Shown here: positions 54,699 to 62,479 of the stretch, in pieces
How positions within the stretch are numbered: position 1 is the first letter of the stretch
Layout: every line of letters begins with the position of its first letter
Assembly (NCBI RefSeq): GCF_027531905.1
Contig: NZ_JAPZSU010000008.1
Location: forward strand, 62,001-126,000
Length of the DNA stretch: 64,000 nucleotides
Reading direction: 5' to 3'
DNA from: Flavobacterium sp.
GTDB taxonomy: Bacteria; Bacteroidota; Bacteroidia; Flavobacteriales; Flavobacteriaceae
Translations under genes and position numbers: made by a program
The notes under the pieces: model-generated
Told to the model about the DNA's origin: nothing
Seen by the model: only the letters and a program-made list of their open reading frames with translations
The model's database searches: none

Positions 54699-55438
54699 AT
54701 GCTTAAGTTATATAATTGTTTTATTTATCTGTTGACTTTCTTCATTGGGTTAACTACTGCGTATAGTCAGGTTCCTCAAAATGAAATAAAGGCGAAACTT
54801 GAATTAGAAACTATTGAAGGTTCAATAAAAGTAACTGGACTAGTTGAAAATTTGACCGCTGTCACCAAAAGCGCCACTTATAAATTATCTGTAATAAAAA
54901 ATAATGCAATTACTTCTAATGAAAATCAATCAAACAATGCCCAAGAAGGAGTATTTACATTAAATCCTAGAGAAACTCAAAAACTTTGTGTTACGCAACT
55001 TTCAAGAGGAGAGGAAGATAATATTATAGTTCTACTGATTCTATATGATGAAAATAAACAGATTATAGGCAAGGATCGAGTGGTTATAGGCGATGAAAAA
55101 AAAAAGAGGATGTAATAATTCCTATTGATGGTTTTGAAATGAAAGGAATAGTATTAGATGATACAAAAACTAAGATAGGAAAAGATTTCTATGATAAGTA
55201 TTATTATAAATACAATGATATTGGAATAAATGCTAACAAAATAGTGACAATAGGTGAGGAATTTAGCTTTGGTAGAAACACTAAAATAATAATTACCGTA
55301 AATAATGAAGTTATTTATGAATTTTTATCCAGACCTGAGGATGATTTTATTGAAGCCGTAGCCCAAGAATCAATAGAAGCAACTTATTATTATTTAAAAG
55401 AGTTAGAATCGCAAAGCAAATATTTCACTCAGTATTAA
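54699..55438 (+). CDS. csgE: Curli assembly factor: CsgH-like domain plus CsgE, joined only by a -1 frameshift
   Basis: CsgE is the periplasmic gate adaptor that brings subunits to CsgG. Frame 1 (54699-55115, 138 aa) has a signal peptide (ending AYSQ) and a CsgH/CsgC-like beta-sandwich, and stops after GDEKKKRM. The CsgE core lies in the -1 frame (through 55438): IDGFEMKGIVLDDTKTKIGKDFYDKYY, then FGRNTKIIITVNNEVIYEF. A one-base slip in the ten-A tract (55096-55105) restores a continuous 246-residue protein with GDEKKKEDVIIPIDGF at the junction. Without it the CsgE part has no signal peptide; its first ATG is at 55139. Options are programmed or slippage-based recoding, a real mutation, or a homopolymer sequencing error. 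Confidence 0.82.
55096..55108 (+). promoter_or_regulatory. Ten-A tract with A AAA AAG slippery heptamer inside csgE
   Basis: In the frame of the upstream ORF the tract reads GAA AAA AAA AAG, so the canonical -1 heptamer A AAA AAG occupies 55100-55106 in the correct register. The zero-frame stop TAA follows two codons later (AGG ATG TAA). A run of ten A can also cause RNA polymerase slippage. Only weak potential pairing (ATTCC with GGAAT) lies downstream. Confidence 0.6.
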
Positions 55439-55450
55439 TTTTTTTGTCTT

Positions 55451-55855
55451 ATGAAATTTAATTTACTTCTCATTTTATTACTTAGTACTTGTTTTTCACT
55501 TACTGCGCAAGATATGGTTTATAAGCCTAAGAATCCTGCCTTTGGAGGTGATACTTTTAATTATCAATGGTTACTTAGTTCAGCTGAAAATCAAAATAAG
55601 CATGTTGATAAATCTGTTTCTAATAAAAGCAAAACAGAATTGGAACAATTTACGCAAAGTTTAAATTCCCAATTGCTTAGTCAAGTATCTAGATCACTTT
55701 TTGCACAGCAATTTGGAACAGATGGAATTTCAGTTGGTTCATATACATTTGGGAGTTTGGCAGTAGATGTTTATCCTTCAGAAGGAGGTCTAACCGTCAG
55801 TATCTTAGATACTAAAACAGGAGAAGAAACAAAAGTGATCATCCCAAAGAAATAG
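55451..55855 (+). CDS. csgF: Curli assembly protein CsgF
   Basis: 134-residue protein that caps the CsgG pore and couples the nucleator to it. Signal peptide (about 1-19, ending LTAQ). The mature N-terminus MVYKPKNPAFGGDTFNYQWLLSSAENQNK is the conserved CsgG-binding segment (PxNPxFGG...N..WLL). The rest (LFAQQFGTDGISVGSYTFGSLAVDVYPSEGGLTVSILDTKTGEETKVIIP) matches the family. It lies 12 bp after csgE and 1 bp before csgG. Confidence 0.93.
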   Translation: MKFNLLLILLLSTCFSLTAQDMVYKPKNPAFGGDTFNYQWLLSSAENQNKHVDKSVSNKSKTELEQFTQSLNSQLLSQVSRSLFAQQFGTDGISVGSYTFGSLAVDVYPSEGGLTVSILDTKTGEETKVIIPKK

Positions 55856-55856
55856 T

Positions 55857-57230
55857 ATGAAAAAAAACATAAACCTACTTTTTATTTTGTCCTTTGTTTT
55901 GAATAGTTGCGGCGCTTACTTTAATCAGCCAACTGGTGTACAAAAAGCAATTATTGGAGAAAGCACTCCAGCAACTTCCTCACTAAAAAAATTACCACTG
56001 CCTAAGGAGCAAGTTGTGGTAGGTATTTATAAATTTAGAGACCAAACCGGACAATATAAAGACGCAGAAAACGGAACAACCTTTAGTACAGCTGTGACAC
56101 AAGGCGCAACTTCTATTTTAATCAAAGCACTCGAAGATTCCAAATGGTTCGTTCCTATCGAAAGAGAAAACATTGGAAATCTGCTGCAAGAACGGAATCT
56201 GATTCGTTCAACTAGACAAGAATATGCCAAAAATGCCAATCCTAATGAAACACAAATTTCACCATTATTATATGCAGGAGTTTTGTTAGAAGGAGGAATA
56301 ATTTCTTATGATTCAAATATCATTACAGGAGGTTTTGGAGCTCGATATTTTGGAGCTGGAGGCTCTGTCAAATATAGACAAGATAGAGTGAGTGTTTACC
56401 TTAGAATGATTTCAACAGCCAATGGCAAAATCTTGAAATCTGTTTATGTTTCTAAAACGATACTTTCTCAAGCAATAGATCAAAGTTTATTTCGATACGT
56501 TAACTTCAAAAGATTATTAGAAGTAGAGACAGGGTATACTACCAATGAACCCGTTAATATGGCTGTGACCGAAGCAATTGAAAAAGCAGTTGAATCGCTT
56601 GTTATTGAAGGGCTTAAAGATGATATTTGGAAAGCTAATGCGCCTCAAAAAGTTGTAGATGATTTGGTGGCAAAATATGATGATGAAAAAGTTGCTGCAG
56701 ACGATGCTTTGTTGTTTGGAAGAGATCGAAACGAAAAAAGAGGACGTTTTGGAATTGAAGCTAGTGGAGGAGTTACCTATATGGACGGAGATTACACTGA
56801 TCCCACGGTTAAACCAATGGGAAGGGGAGCGCTAAAGTTTTATTTTACCCCTAACTTCTGTATTAGTGCCTCTACAAATGTGTTCAAACTTGGGAATAAG
56901 AATAAACTTGATGTGGGTTATGCAACATTAGATGCTAATCTAGAATTTTTGATGCTTCCTTATGATGCCTTGACTCCTTATGTTTTTATTGGGACTGGTA
57001 CAGGTTTTAATTCCAAATTTGAAAATGTTCATGCTAAAATCCAATATGGAGGTGGATTAGAATATTTAGTAACCAATAATTTTGGGATAAAATTGTACGG
57101 AGAATACAATATGACCTTTTCAGATAATATTGATTACATCAGTAATGGCGTAAGGGACGATTATTATTGGCGATTTGGATTAGGCATGACTTATTATTTT
57201 CCAAAAAAACTAAAGTTAAAAAAACGATAG
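55857..57230 (+). CDS. csgG: Curli secretion channel CsgG with C-terminal barrel-like extension
   Basis: Outer-membrane lipoprotein pore that exports curli subunits. 457 residues: the signal sequence ends VLNSC (about Cys18), then the CsgG core with LPLPKEQVVVGIYKFRDQTGQYK, WFVPIERENIGNLLQERNLIRSTRQEY, LYAGVLLEGGIISYDSNIITGGFGARYFG (the barrel/constriction region) and YRQDRVSVYLRMISTANGKIL. E. coli CsgG is 277 residues; here about 165 more follow (GRFGIEASGGVTYMDGDYTDPT to WRFGLGMTYYF), resembling an OmpA-type small beta-barrel with a terminal aromatic. Confidence 0.93.
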   Translation: MKKNINLLFILSFVLNSCGAYFNQPTGVQKAIIGESTPATSSLKKLPLPKEQVVVGIYKFRDQTGQYKDAENGTTFSTAVTQGATSILIKALEDSKWFVPIERENIGNLLQERNLIRSTRQEYAKNANPNETQISPLLYAGVLLEGGIISYDSNIITGGFGARYFGAGGSVKYRQDRVSVYLRMISTANGKILKSVYVSKTILSQAIDQSLFRYVNFKRLLEVETGYTTNEPVNMAVTEAIEKAVESLVIEGLKDDIWKANAPQKVVDDLVAKYDDEKVAADDALLFGRDRNEKRGRFGIEASGGVTYMDGDYTDPTVKPMGRGALKFYFTPNFCISASTNVFKLGNKNKLDVGYATLDANLEFLMLPYDALTPYVFIGTGTGFNSKFENVHAKIQYGGGLEYLVTNNFGIKLYGEYNMTFSDNIDYISNGVRDDYYWRFGLGMTYYFPKKLKLKKR

Positions 57231-57275
57231 TTCTCAGTTTTTGAAAGCAGTTAATTTTAGATAATGATTAAATAA

Positions 57276-58757
57276 ATGAAAAAGATATATTTTATAGTAA
57301 TAATTTGCTTTTCATTGTTTTTAGCTTGTAGCGAAGAGCAAATTGATAATGCAGGCAAGGGAACAGTAAGAGGAAGGGTAGTAGATAAAGTAAAATTTGA
57401 ACCCATTGCCAATGCTAAAATTACGTCAAGTCCCACTACTAGTACTATTTTTACAGATAAGGATGGATACTTTGTTTTTGATGATGTACCTACAGGAGAG
57501 TACTCTTTTCAAGCTCAGAAAGACGGGTATTTAGCAAAATTTGAGCCAACCACTGTAACCCTTAATGGAGTGAGTCAAATTGTTTTTGAATTGGACGTGT
57601 CAACTGCCAATAATAAGGCACCAGAAATTCCGACATTAACAGCACCCTTAGATAATGTAACCAAGCAACTTACGACTGCAAAATTAACTTGGACAGCAAA
57701 AGATATCGATAAAGATCCTTTGGCCTATACCGTTACACTAAAAAATGCAACTTCAGATGCAGTAACTACTTTTGCCGATTTAAAAACTACAAGTTTAGAT
57801 TTGACTAATTTAAGTTATAATACCAAATATTTTTGGCAAGTTTCTGTTTCTGATGGGATTAATAAACCAGTGAATAGTGTCACTTTTTCTTTTACAACGT
57901 TGCCATTTCCAAATGTCAGGTACTTGTTTGTTAAAAAAGTAAATGCTAATAATACGATTTTTGCTGCTGATGAAGCAGGGAATCAGTTGCAATTAACCCC
58001 TTCTGAGATGAATAGTTATCGTCCAAGAAAGAATTTACAAGCCAATAAAATAGCATTTATAAGCTCTGATGGATCACAAAATCATATTTATACTATGAAT
58101 ACTGATGGTTCATCAGTAAAAAAAGTTACCAATACCGTTCCTGTTGCTGGATTTAATATGGAGCATGTTGGGTTCAGTTGGGATGCAACAGGTAGTCAAT
58201 TGATTTACCCTAACTTTGATAAATTATACAAAATTAATGTTGATGGTACCGGACTCACGCAAATTTATCAAACACCAAACGGGAAGTTTATTTCTGAGTG
58301 TCTCTGGAGTAACGATGGGAATTCTATTGTACTAAAAGTTAACAACAACATCGGGTATGAGGTGGAAGTATATGTGATTTCTGCGTCTGGAGTTTTCCAA
58401 TATTCTGTTTTAAATGGCATTAGTGGTGCAGTAAGCGGGCTAGACATGACAGTAGATAATAGTAAGATAGTATTTACTCGTGACGTTTCAGGATTTCAAA
58501 ATTTAGAATATCGCCGTTTGGATTCAAGAATTTATATTTTTAATACTGCTTCCAAAGTAATTACTGAACTCAATAGTAATAAGACAGCAGGTTTTAATGA
58601 TTTGGATGTTCGTTTTTCTCCAAACCAAGCCGAAGTCATTTATGTAAACACCTCAAATGATGGTATATCTTCAAAGAATATTCAAAAAATAAGTATGACA
58701 AACGTAGAATCAAGAGTTGTCTTGTTTGCAGGTGCTTCTATGCCTGATTGGAAATAA
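57276..58757 (+). CDS. Surface lipoprotein with carboxypeptidase-like, FN3-like and beta-propeller segments, curli-associated
   Basis: 493 residues. The signal sequence ends LFLAC (about Cys18) and is followed by SEEQIDN, an acidic tract matching the surface-export signal. Order: a CarboxypepD_reg domain (GRVVDKVKFEPIANAKITS...GYFVFDDVPTGEYSFQAQKDGYLA), an FN3-like domain (APEIPTLTAPLDNV...TKYFWQVSVSDGINKPVNSVTFSF), then TolB/PD40-type propeller blades (IAFISSDGSQNHIYTMNTDGSSV, LYKINVDGTGLTQIY). It closes the curli transcription unit, 45 bp after csgG. A role in anchoring fibres at the surface is a guess. Confidence 0.82.
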   Translation: MKKIYFIVIICFSLFLACSEEQIDNAGKGTVRGRVVDKVKFEPIANAKITSSPTTSTIFTDKDGYFVFDDVPTGEYSFQAQKDGYLAKFEPTTVTLNGVSQIVFELDVSTANNKAPEIPTLTAPLDNVTKQLTTAKLTWTAKDIDKDPLAYTVTLKNATSDAVTTFADLKTTSLDLTNLSYNTKYFWQVSVSDGINKPVNSVTFSFTTLPFPNVRYLFVKKVNANNTIFAADEAGNQLQLTPSEMNSYRPRKNLQANKIAFISSDGSQNHIYTMNTDGSSVKKVTNTVPVAGFNMEHVGFSWDATGSQLIYPNFDKLYKINVDGTGLTQIYQTPNGKFISECLWSNDGNSIVLKVNNNIGYEVEVYVISASGVFQYSVLNGISGAVSGLDMTVDNSKIVFTRDVSGFQNLEYRRLDSRIYIFNTASKVITELNSNKTAGFNDLDVRFSPNQAEVIYVNTSNDGISSKNIQKISMTNVESRVVLFAGASMPDWK

Positions 58758-58786
58758 ATACCACTTCATTTTTTCATTTTGTTTTT

Positions 58787-58822
58787 AAAACCGGTACGAT
58801 TTTAGGATCTATCGGTTTTTTT
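58787..58822 (+). terminator. Probable terminator of the curli locus
   Basis: AAAACCG/CGGTTTT stem with a loop of about 19 nt and a T-run. Weaker than others in the window, but correctly placed about 30 bp after the last curli gene. Confidence 0.55.
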
Positions 58823-58898
58823 ATATCCAAGTTTGGGTTTAAACCAAGAAATTAAAAAAACTGGTTATCTTTGCATCACATCAACACAAACTAATTTC

Positions 58899-60077
58899 AT
58901 GAGTTCAGATACTTCTAAAAGATATGCACAACGTGGTGTTTCGGCATCCAAAGAAGATGTGCATAATGCTATTAAAAACATCGATAAAGGTTTATTTCCA
59001 CAAGCATTTTGTAAAATTGTCCCTGATTACCTTACCCAAGATAAAGACTATTGCTTGATTATGCATGCCGATGGCGCAGGAACCAAATCCTCATTGGCGT
59101 ATATGTATTGGAAAGAAACTGGGGATATTTCTGTTTGGAAAGGCATTGCGCAAGATGCATTAATTATGAATATTGATGATTTATTGTGCGTAGGAGCTAC
59201 TGACAATATTTTACTTTCTTCTACTATCGGAAGAAACAAAAATCTAATTCCTGCTGAGGTGATTTCGGCGATTATTAATGGTACTGAAGAATTAATTCAG
59301 GAACTGGCTACTTTTGGAGTGACCATTCATTCTACCGGTGGTGAAACGGCCGATGTAGGTGATTTAGTTCGTACTATCATCGTAGATTCTACGGTTACTG
59401 CACGAATGAAACGTTCCAAAGTAATTGATAATGCCAATATTCAAGCTGGTGATGTTATCGTTGGTTTGGAATCTTTTGGTCAAGCTACTTATGAAAAAGA
59501 ATACAACGGAGGAATGGGAAGTAACGGATTAACTTCTGCCCGTCACGACGTTTTCGAGAAATACTTAGCCACCAAATATCCTGAGAGTTTCGATGCCGCT
59601 GTTCCTTCAGACTTGATTTATTCTGGACAAGTAAGATTGACGGATGCCGTAGAAAATTCACCAATCGATGCTGGTAAATTGGTCTTATCACCAACTAGAA
59701 CTTATGCGCCGATAATAAAAGCTATTTTAGATAAATATGCTGCTAACGAAGTGCACGGAATGGTACACTGTAGCGGAGGAGCACAAACTAAAATCTTGCA
59801 TTTTGTCAATAATTTGCATATAATAAAAGATAATTTATTCCCAGTACCGCCTTTGTTTAAATTGATTCAAGAACAATCAAAAACCGATTGGAAAGAAATG
59901 TATCAAGTATTCAATTGTGGACACAGAATGGAGTTGTACGTTCCAGAAGCTATCGCACAAGACATCATTGCGATTTCAAAATCGTTCAATGTCGATGCGA
60001 AAATTGTAGGTAGAGTAGAAGCCTCAGATGCCAAGAAACTAACCATCAACAGCGAATACGGTACTTTCGAATACTAA
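58899..60077 (+). CDS. purM: Phosphoribosylformylglycinamidine cyclo-ligase (AIR synthetase)
   Basis: Closes the imidazole ring of AIR in purine synthesis. 392 residues from the ATG at 58899 (MSSDTSKRYAQRGVSASKEDV); the open frame extends to 58833 but starts at a TTG. Family motifs: YAQRGV, HADGAGTKSSLAYMYW, NIDDLLCVGATDNILLSSTIGRN, STGGETADVGD, GLESFGQATYEKEYNGGMGSNG and FNCGHRMELYVP. The Bacteroidetes form is longer than E. coli PurM (345). TATCTTTG at 58866-58873 could be the -7 element. Some pipelines call this 'AIR synthase-related'. Confidence 0.9.
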   Translation: MSSDTSKRYAQRGVSASKEDVHNAIKNIDKGLFPQAFCKIVPDYLTQDKDYCLIMHADGAGTKSSLAYMYWKETGDISVWKGIAQDALIMNIDDLLCVGATDNILLSSTIGRNKNLIPAEVISAIINGTEELIQELATFGVTIHSTGGETADVGDLVRTIIVDSTVTARMKRSKVIDNANIQAGDVIVGLESFGQATYEKEYNGGMGSNGLTSARHDVFEKYLATKYPESFDAAVPSDLIYSGQVRLTDAVENSPIDAGKLVLSPTRTYAPIIKAILDKYAANEVHGMVHCSGGAQTKILHFVNNLHIIKDNLFPVPPLFKLIQEQSKTDWKEMYQVFNCGHRMELYVPEAIAQDIIAISKSFNVDAKIVGRVEASDAKKLTINSEYGTFEY

Positions 60078-60082
60078 ATAGG

Positions 60083-60182
60083 TTAAAAGTTTAAAATGGT
60101 TTAAGCAACTAACGATTACATCTTTTAAACAACCTTAAACTTTTAAACCATTTTAAACCATTTTAAACAATCTTAAACCTTA
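60083..60182. repeat. Inverted pair of TTTAAA-rich repeat clusters
   Basis: GGTTAAAAGTTTAAAATGG (from 60081) is mirrored by TTTTAAACCATTTTAAACC-type units (10-bp period) on the right. The 30-odd bp between them holds no gene, so this looks like an empty counterpart of the arrangement around the four-helix-bundle genes. Confidence 0.65.
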
Positions 60183-60195
60183 ACCCCTTTTCCCT

Positions 60196-60552
60196 ATGTA
60201 TGAACTACTTTTTTGGCGTTATCAAGAAGGCATTTACTTCAATCATCATTTGGTTTACGAAGCCTTGGTCGAGCAAGAAATCGTTGAGGGTTTAGAAGAT
60301 TTACCTGTCGAGGTTATTTTGAATCGGTTGAATAGTGTTTTTGCTACTTGGGAAAAAGTAGACGACAGTAGTTGGAAAAATACCAAAGGAAAAGGCGCTT
60401 TTCAAGTCAAAACCACTCCGCAAAGTATTCAAATTGACTGCTATGGCACCGATGGAAAAACGATGAATCTATTGGCCGACACGCTCGAAGAGTTCAAATG
60501 TCCAGTTTATGACCCTCAAGTTCCCGTTCGCTACGACGAGTTCAATGAATAA
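60196..60552 (+). CDS. Hypothetical protein, 118 aa
   Basis: Not recognised. Soluble protein with no signal peptide: MYELLFWRYQEGIYFNHHLVYEALVEQEIVEGLEDLPVEVIL, then a beta-rich part (SWKNTKGKGAFQVKTTPQSIQIDCYGTDGKTMNLLADTLEEFKCPVYDPQVPVRYDEF). It looks like a two-layer alpha/beta fold. Composition and codon use match its neighbours. It lies downstream of purM across a repeat cluster; co-transcription is uncertain. Confidence 0.75.
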   Translation: MYELLFWRYQEGIYFNHHLVYEALVEQEIVEGLEDLPVEVILNRLNSVFATWEKVDDSSWKNTKGKGAFQVKTTPQSIQIDCYGTDGKTMNLLADTLEEFKCPVYDPQVPVRYDEFNE

Positions 60553-60554
60553 TT

Positions 60555-60702
60555 TTTAGGAGCTATTTCCAGCGCTCCGTTACAAGTCCTCACAAAAAAA
60601 ATGATTTTTCTATATTCTAAAAGGAGCTTCCGTTGGTCGCTCTTTTAGAACAAGAAAAATCAATTTTTTTTGCTCCGGGCTTTCCACTACGGTCTGGGCT
60701 AA
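60555..60702 (-). repeat. Long-hairpin structured repeat (AGGAGCT element)
   Basis: TTAGGAGCTATTTCC and GCGCTCCGTTAC are followed by a nearly perfect hairpin of about 78 nt (60594-60627 with 60639-60671: TTCTAAAAGGAGC/GCTCTTTTAGAA plus outer A/T arms), then GCTCCGGGCTTTCC and TCTGGGCTAAG. Read as its reverse complement it shares the order and the TAGCTCCTAAA end of the element at 36127-36235. Confidence 0.65.
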
Positions 60703-61012
60703 GTAGGTCGCTACATAGTTTTGATTATTTTTGATGGTTTTTAAGGTTGATAAAAGACATTAATCTTTATCTTTAAATCTGATTTGATTAATATCTCGTA
60801 AATTAAAAATTGCTTAATTGCACTACCATCAATTGCATCCCGCTTTAGCGGGATGACATAATGATTACTATTTATAGGCTTTAGCCGAAATTAGTGTAGA
60901 TTTTGGCTAAAGCCCAATACGAAATTCATTTTTAAGAATGGGCTAAAGCCCATTCCTATTGATTTTTTGCAAAAAAACAATCAACTAAGGATGTAAGACT
61001 TATTTAAATACT
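60703..61012. repeat. Intergenic region with short palindromic repeats
   Basis: No gene. It holds a hairpin CATCCCGCT-TT-AGCGGGATG (60836-60855) and three versions of GGCTAAAGCC (about 60879, 60914 and 60939), two of them as TGGCTAAAGCCCAATAC and GGGCTAAAGCCCATTCC. Confidence 0.65.
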
Positions 61013-61609
61013 ATGAACTTTAATTTGTTTTCCAACGCTATTTTAGAAAATGACCGTGTGCAATTGCGACCGCTAGAAATGGATGATGTTACTCATTTAT
61101 TGCCTATTTCTCTGCACGAACCCGATACTTGGGAATTCTCCTTAGTAAAAGCCGATGGTCAGGCCAATCTCGAAAACTATATTCAATTAGCCTTGAAGGC
61201 AAAGGAAACGCAGAAAGAATTTCCTTTTATCGTTTATGATAAACAATTGGGAAAATATGCTGGAAGTACTCGTTTTTATGATATCAACTTTGAATTCAAA
61301 ACGCTGCAATTGGGCTACACTTGGTATGGTAAAGATTTTAGAGGGAGCGGACTCAACAAGCATTGTAAATATTTGTTGCTTCGTTTTGCTTTTGAGACTT
61401 TAGGAATGGAGCGCGTAGAATTTAGAGCCGATGCCAATAACCAACGCAGTATTGCGGCGATGAAGCGCATTGGTTGTACGGTGGAAGGTATTTTGAGAAG
61501 TCATATGCCTACGCATATTCCCGAAATACGAAGAGATAGTATTATTTTGAGTATTTTGAAGCACGAATGGTTTGATAAAGTGAAAAGGAATTTGGAGCAA
61601 CAATTGTAA
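61013..61609 (+). CDS. GNAT family N-acetyltransferase (RimJ/RimL-like)
   Basis: 198-residue cytosolic acetyltransferase. RVQLRPLEMDDVTHLLPISLHEPDTWEF is the RimJ-like opening; FPFIVYDKQLGKYAGSTRFYDI and LQLGYTWYGKDFRGSGLNKHCKYLLLRFAFE hold the acetyl-CoA-binding loop (here R-G-S-G-L); MERVEFRADANNQRSIAAMKRIGCTVEGILRSHM is the conserved C-terminal motif. The substrate may be an amino acid, antibiotic or ribosomal protein N-terminus; it cannot be fixed. Confidence 0.9.
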   Translation: MNFNLFSNAILENDRVQLRPLEMDDVTHLLPISLHEPDTWEFSLVKADGQANLENYIQLALKAKETQKEFPFIVYDKQLGKYAGSTRFYDINFEFKTLQLGYTWYGKDFRGSGLNKHCKYLLLRFAFETLGMERVEFRADANNQRSIAAMKRIGCTVEGILRSHMPTHIPEIRRDSIILSILKHEWFDKVKRNLEQQL

Positions 61610-61643
61610 TATTTTATAATTTTGGTATAAATTTTGTAAAAAA

Positions 61644-61886
61644 ATGAAAGAATCTATTCTAAATGCGAGTGTTTATGAGCGTATAATTGCCTTTTTTGTA
61701 TTGATTTTTTTATATACAAAAGGAAAAGATGTAAATATTTATGTTATTTATGGTCTTCTGATTATAATTTTATTTATTGGAACAAGAAGGTTTATCATTA
61801 ATAGGAGAGAGGGTAAAAGTAACCAGCGATTTTATATAGGACTTGTTTTTATGATTCTGTCACTAGCAATGATCTTATTCGTTTAA
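61644..61886 (+). CDS. Small membrane protein, 80 aa
   Basis: Not recognised. Three hydrophobic segments are predicted: VYERIIAFFVLIFLYT (about 8-24), IYVIYGLLIIILFIG (about 31-47) and FYIGLVFMILSLAMILFV (about 62-80), with a basic loop RRFIINRREGKSNQR between the last two. The gene starts 34 bp after the acetyltransferase on the same strand, so the two may be co-transcribed. Confidence 0.68.
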   Translation: MKESILNASVYERIIAFFVLIFLYTKGKDVNIYVIYGLLIIILFIGTRRFIINRREGKSNQRFYIGLVFMILSLAMILFV

Positions 61887-61966
61887 CTTTTTTTCAGGAA
61901 ACGGCGGTTATCCCAAAAAATGGAAATACCTTTGCGCTTTAGTTATAATTAAAACATTCTTTTCAG

Positions 61967-62407
61967 ATGAAAATAAATTTAAAAAGCGGGATTGAGCAGC
62001 TTTTGTTCGGGATGAAACAAAATGATGTGACCGCCATTTATGGTAAGCCAGACCGTAATTACAAAGACGAAGATGATAACGTGATTTTGGTGTACAACAA
62101 ATTGAAAATGCGTTTGACTTTTTATCAAGAAGAAGAGTTGAGATTGGGCTATATCGTGGCTTCGAGTCCAAAATTAGAATTGTTTGGTAATTTGATTATT
62201 GATAAACCAATTGCATCGGTTAAAAAAGACTTGGCTGCAAAAGGAATAACCAAATTCACTCAAGAAGAATTTGATACTTTTGAAAATTACTTTAACGAAG
62301 AGAATTGGTTTATTCTTCAAACCGAATTTGAAGAAGTAGTAAAGTTTGAGATTGGTGCGATTATCAATCAAAAAGACGAATTTGACTGGAAATTTGGAAA
62401 GAAATAA
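61967..62407 (+). CDS. Hypothetical protein, 146 aa
   Basis: Not recognised. Soluble alpha/beta protein: a motif MKINLKSGIEQLLFGMKQNDVTAIYGKPDRNYKDEDDNVILVYNKLKMRLTFY resembles the small-repeat fold seen in BLIP/SmpA-type or immunity-like proteins (a 'G-M-x2-x-D-V-x-x-x-x-G-x-P' signature). A second half repeats this idea (IIDKPIASVKKDLAAKGITKF). No signal peptide. It is followed by a strong terminator. Confidence 0.75.
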   Translation: MKINLKSGIEQLLFGMKQNDVTAIYGKPDRNYKDEDDNVILVYNKLKMRLTFYQEEELRLGYIVASSPKLELFGNLIIDKPIASVKKDLAAKGITKFTQEEFDTFENYFNEENWFILQTEFEEVVKFEIGAIINQKDEFDWKFGKK

Positions 62408-62421
62408 GCCTTTTTAAAGCA

Positions 62422-62461
62422 TAAAAAAAACCGATAACATTCATTTGTTATCGGTTTTTTT
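62422..62461. terminator. Bidirectional terminator before the isomerase gene
   Basis: AAAACCGATAACA/TGTTATCGGTTTT hairpin with A-run and T-run, between convergent genes. Confidence 0.9.
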
Positions 62462-62479
62462 GTTTTGTCCCAAAAAGAA

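Noticed and set aside
55139..55438. csgE as an independent 99-codon gene starting at 55139
   Set aside because: A stand-alone product would lack a signal peptide and the first residues of the CsgE core (IDGFEM...), which are encoded upstream of this ATG in the same frame.
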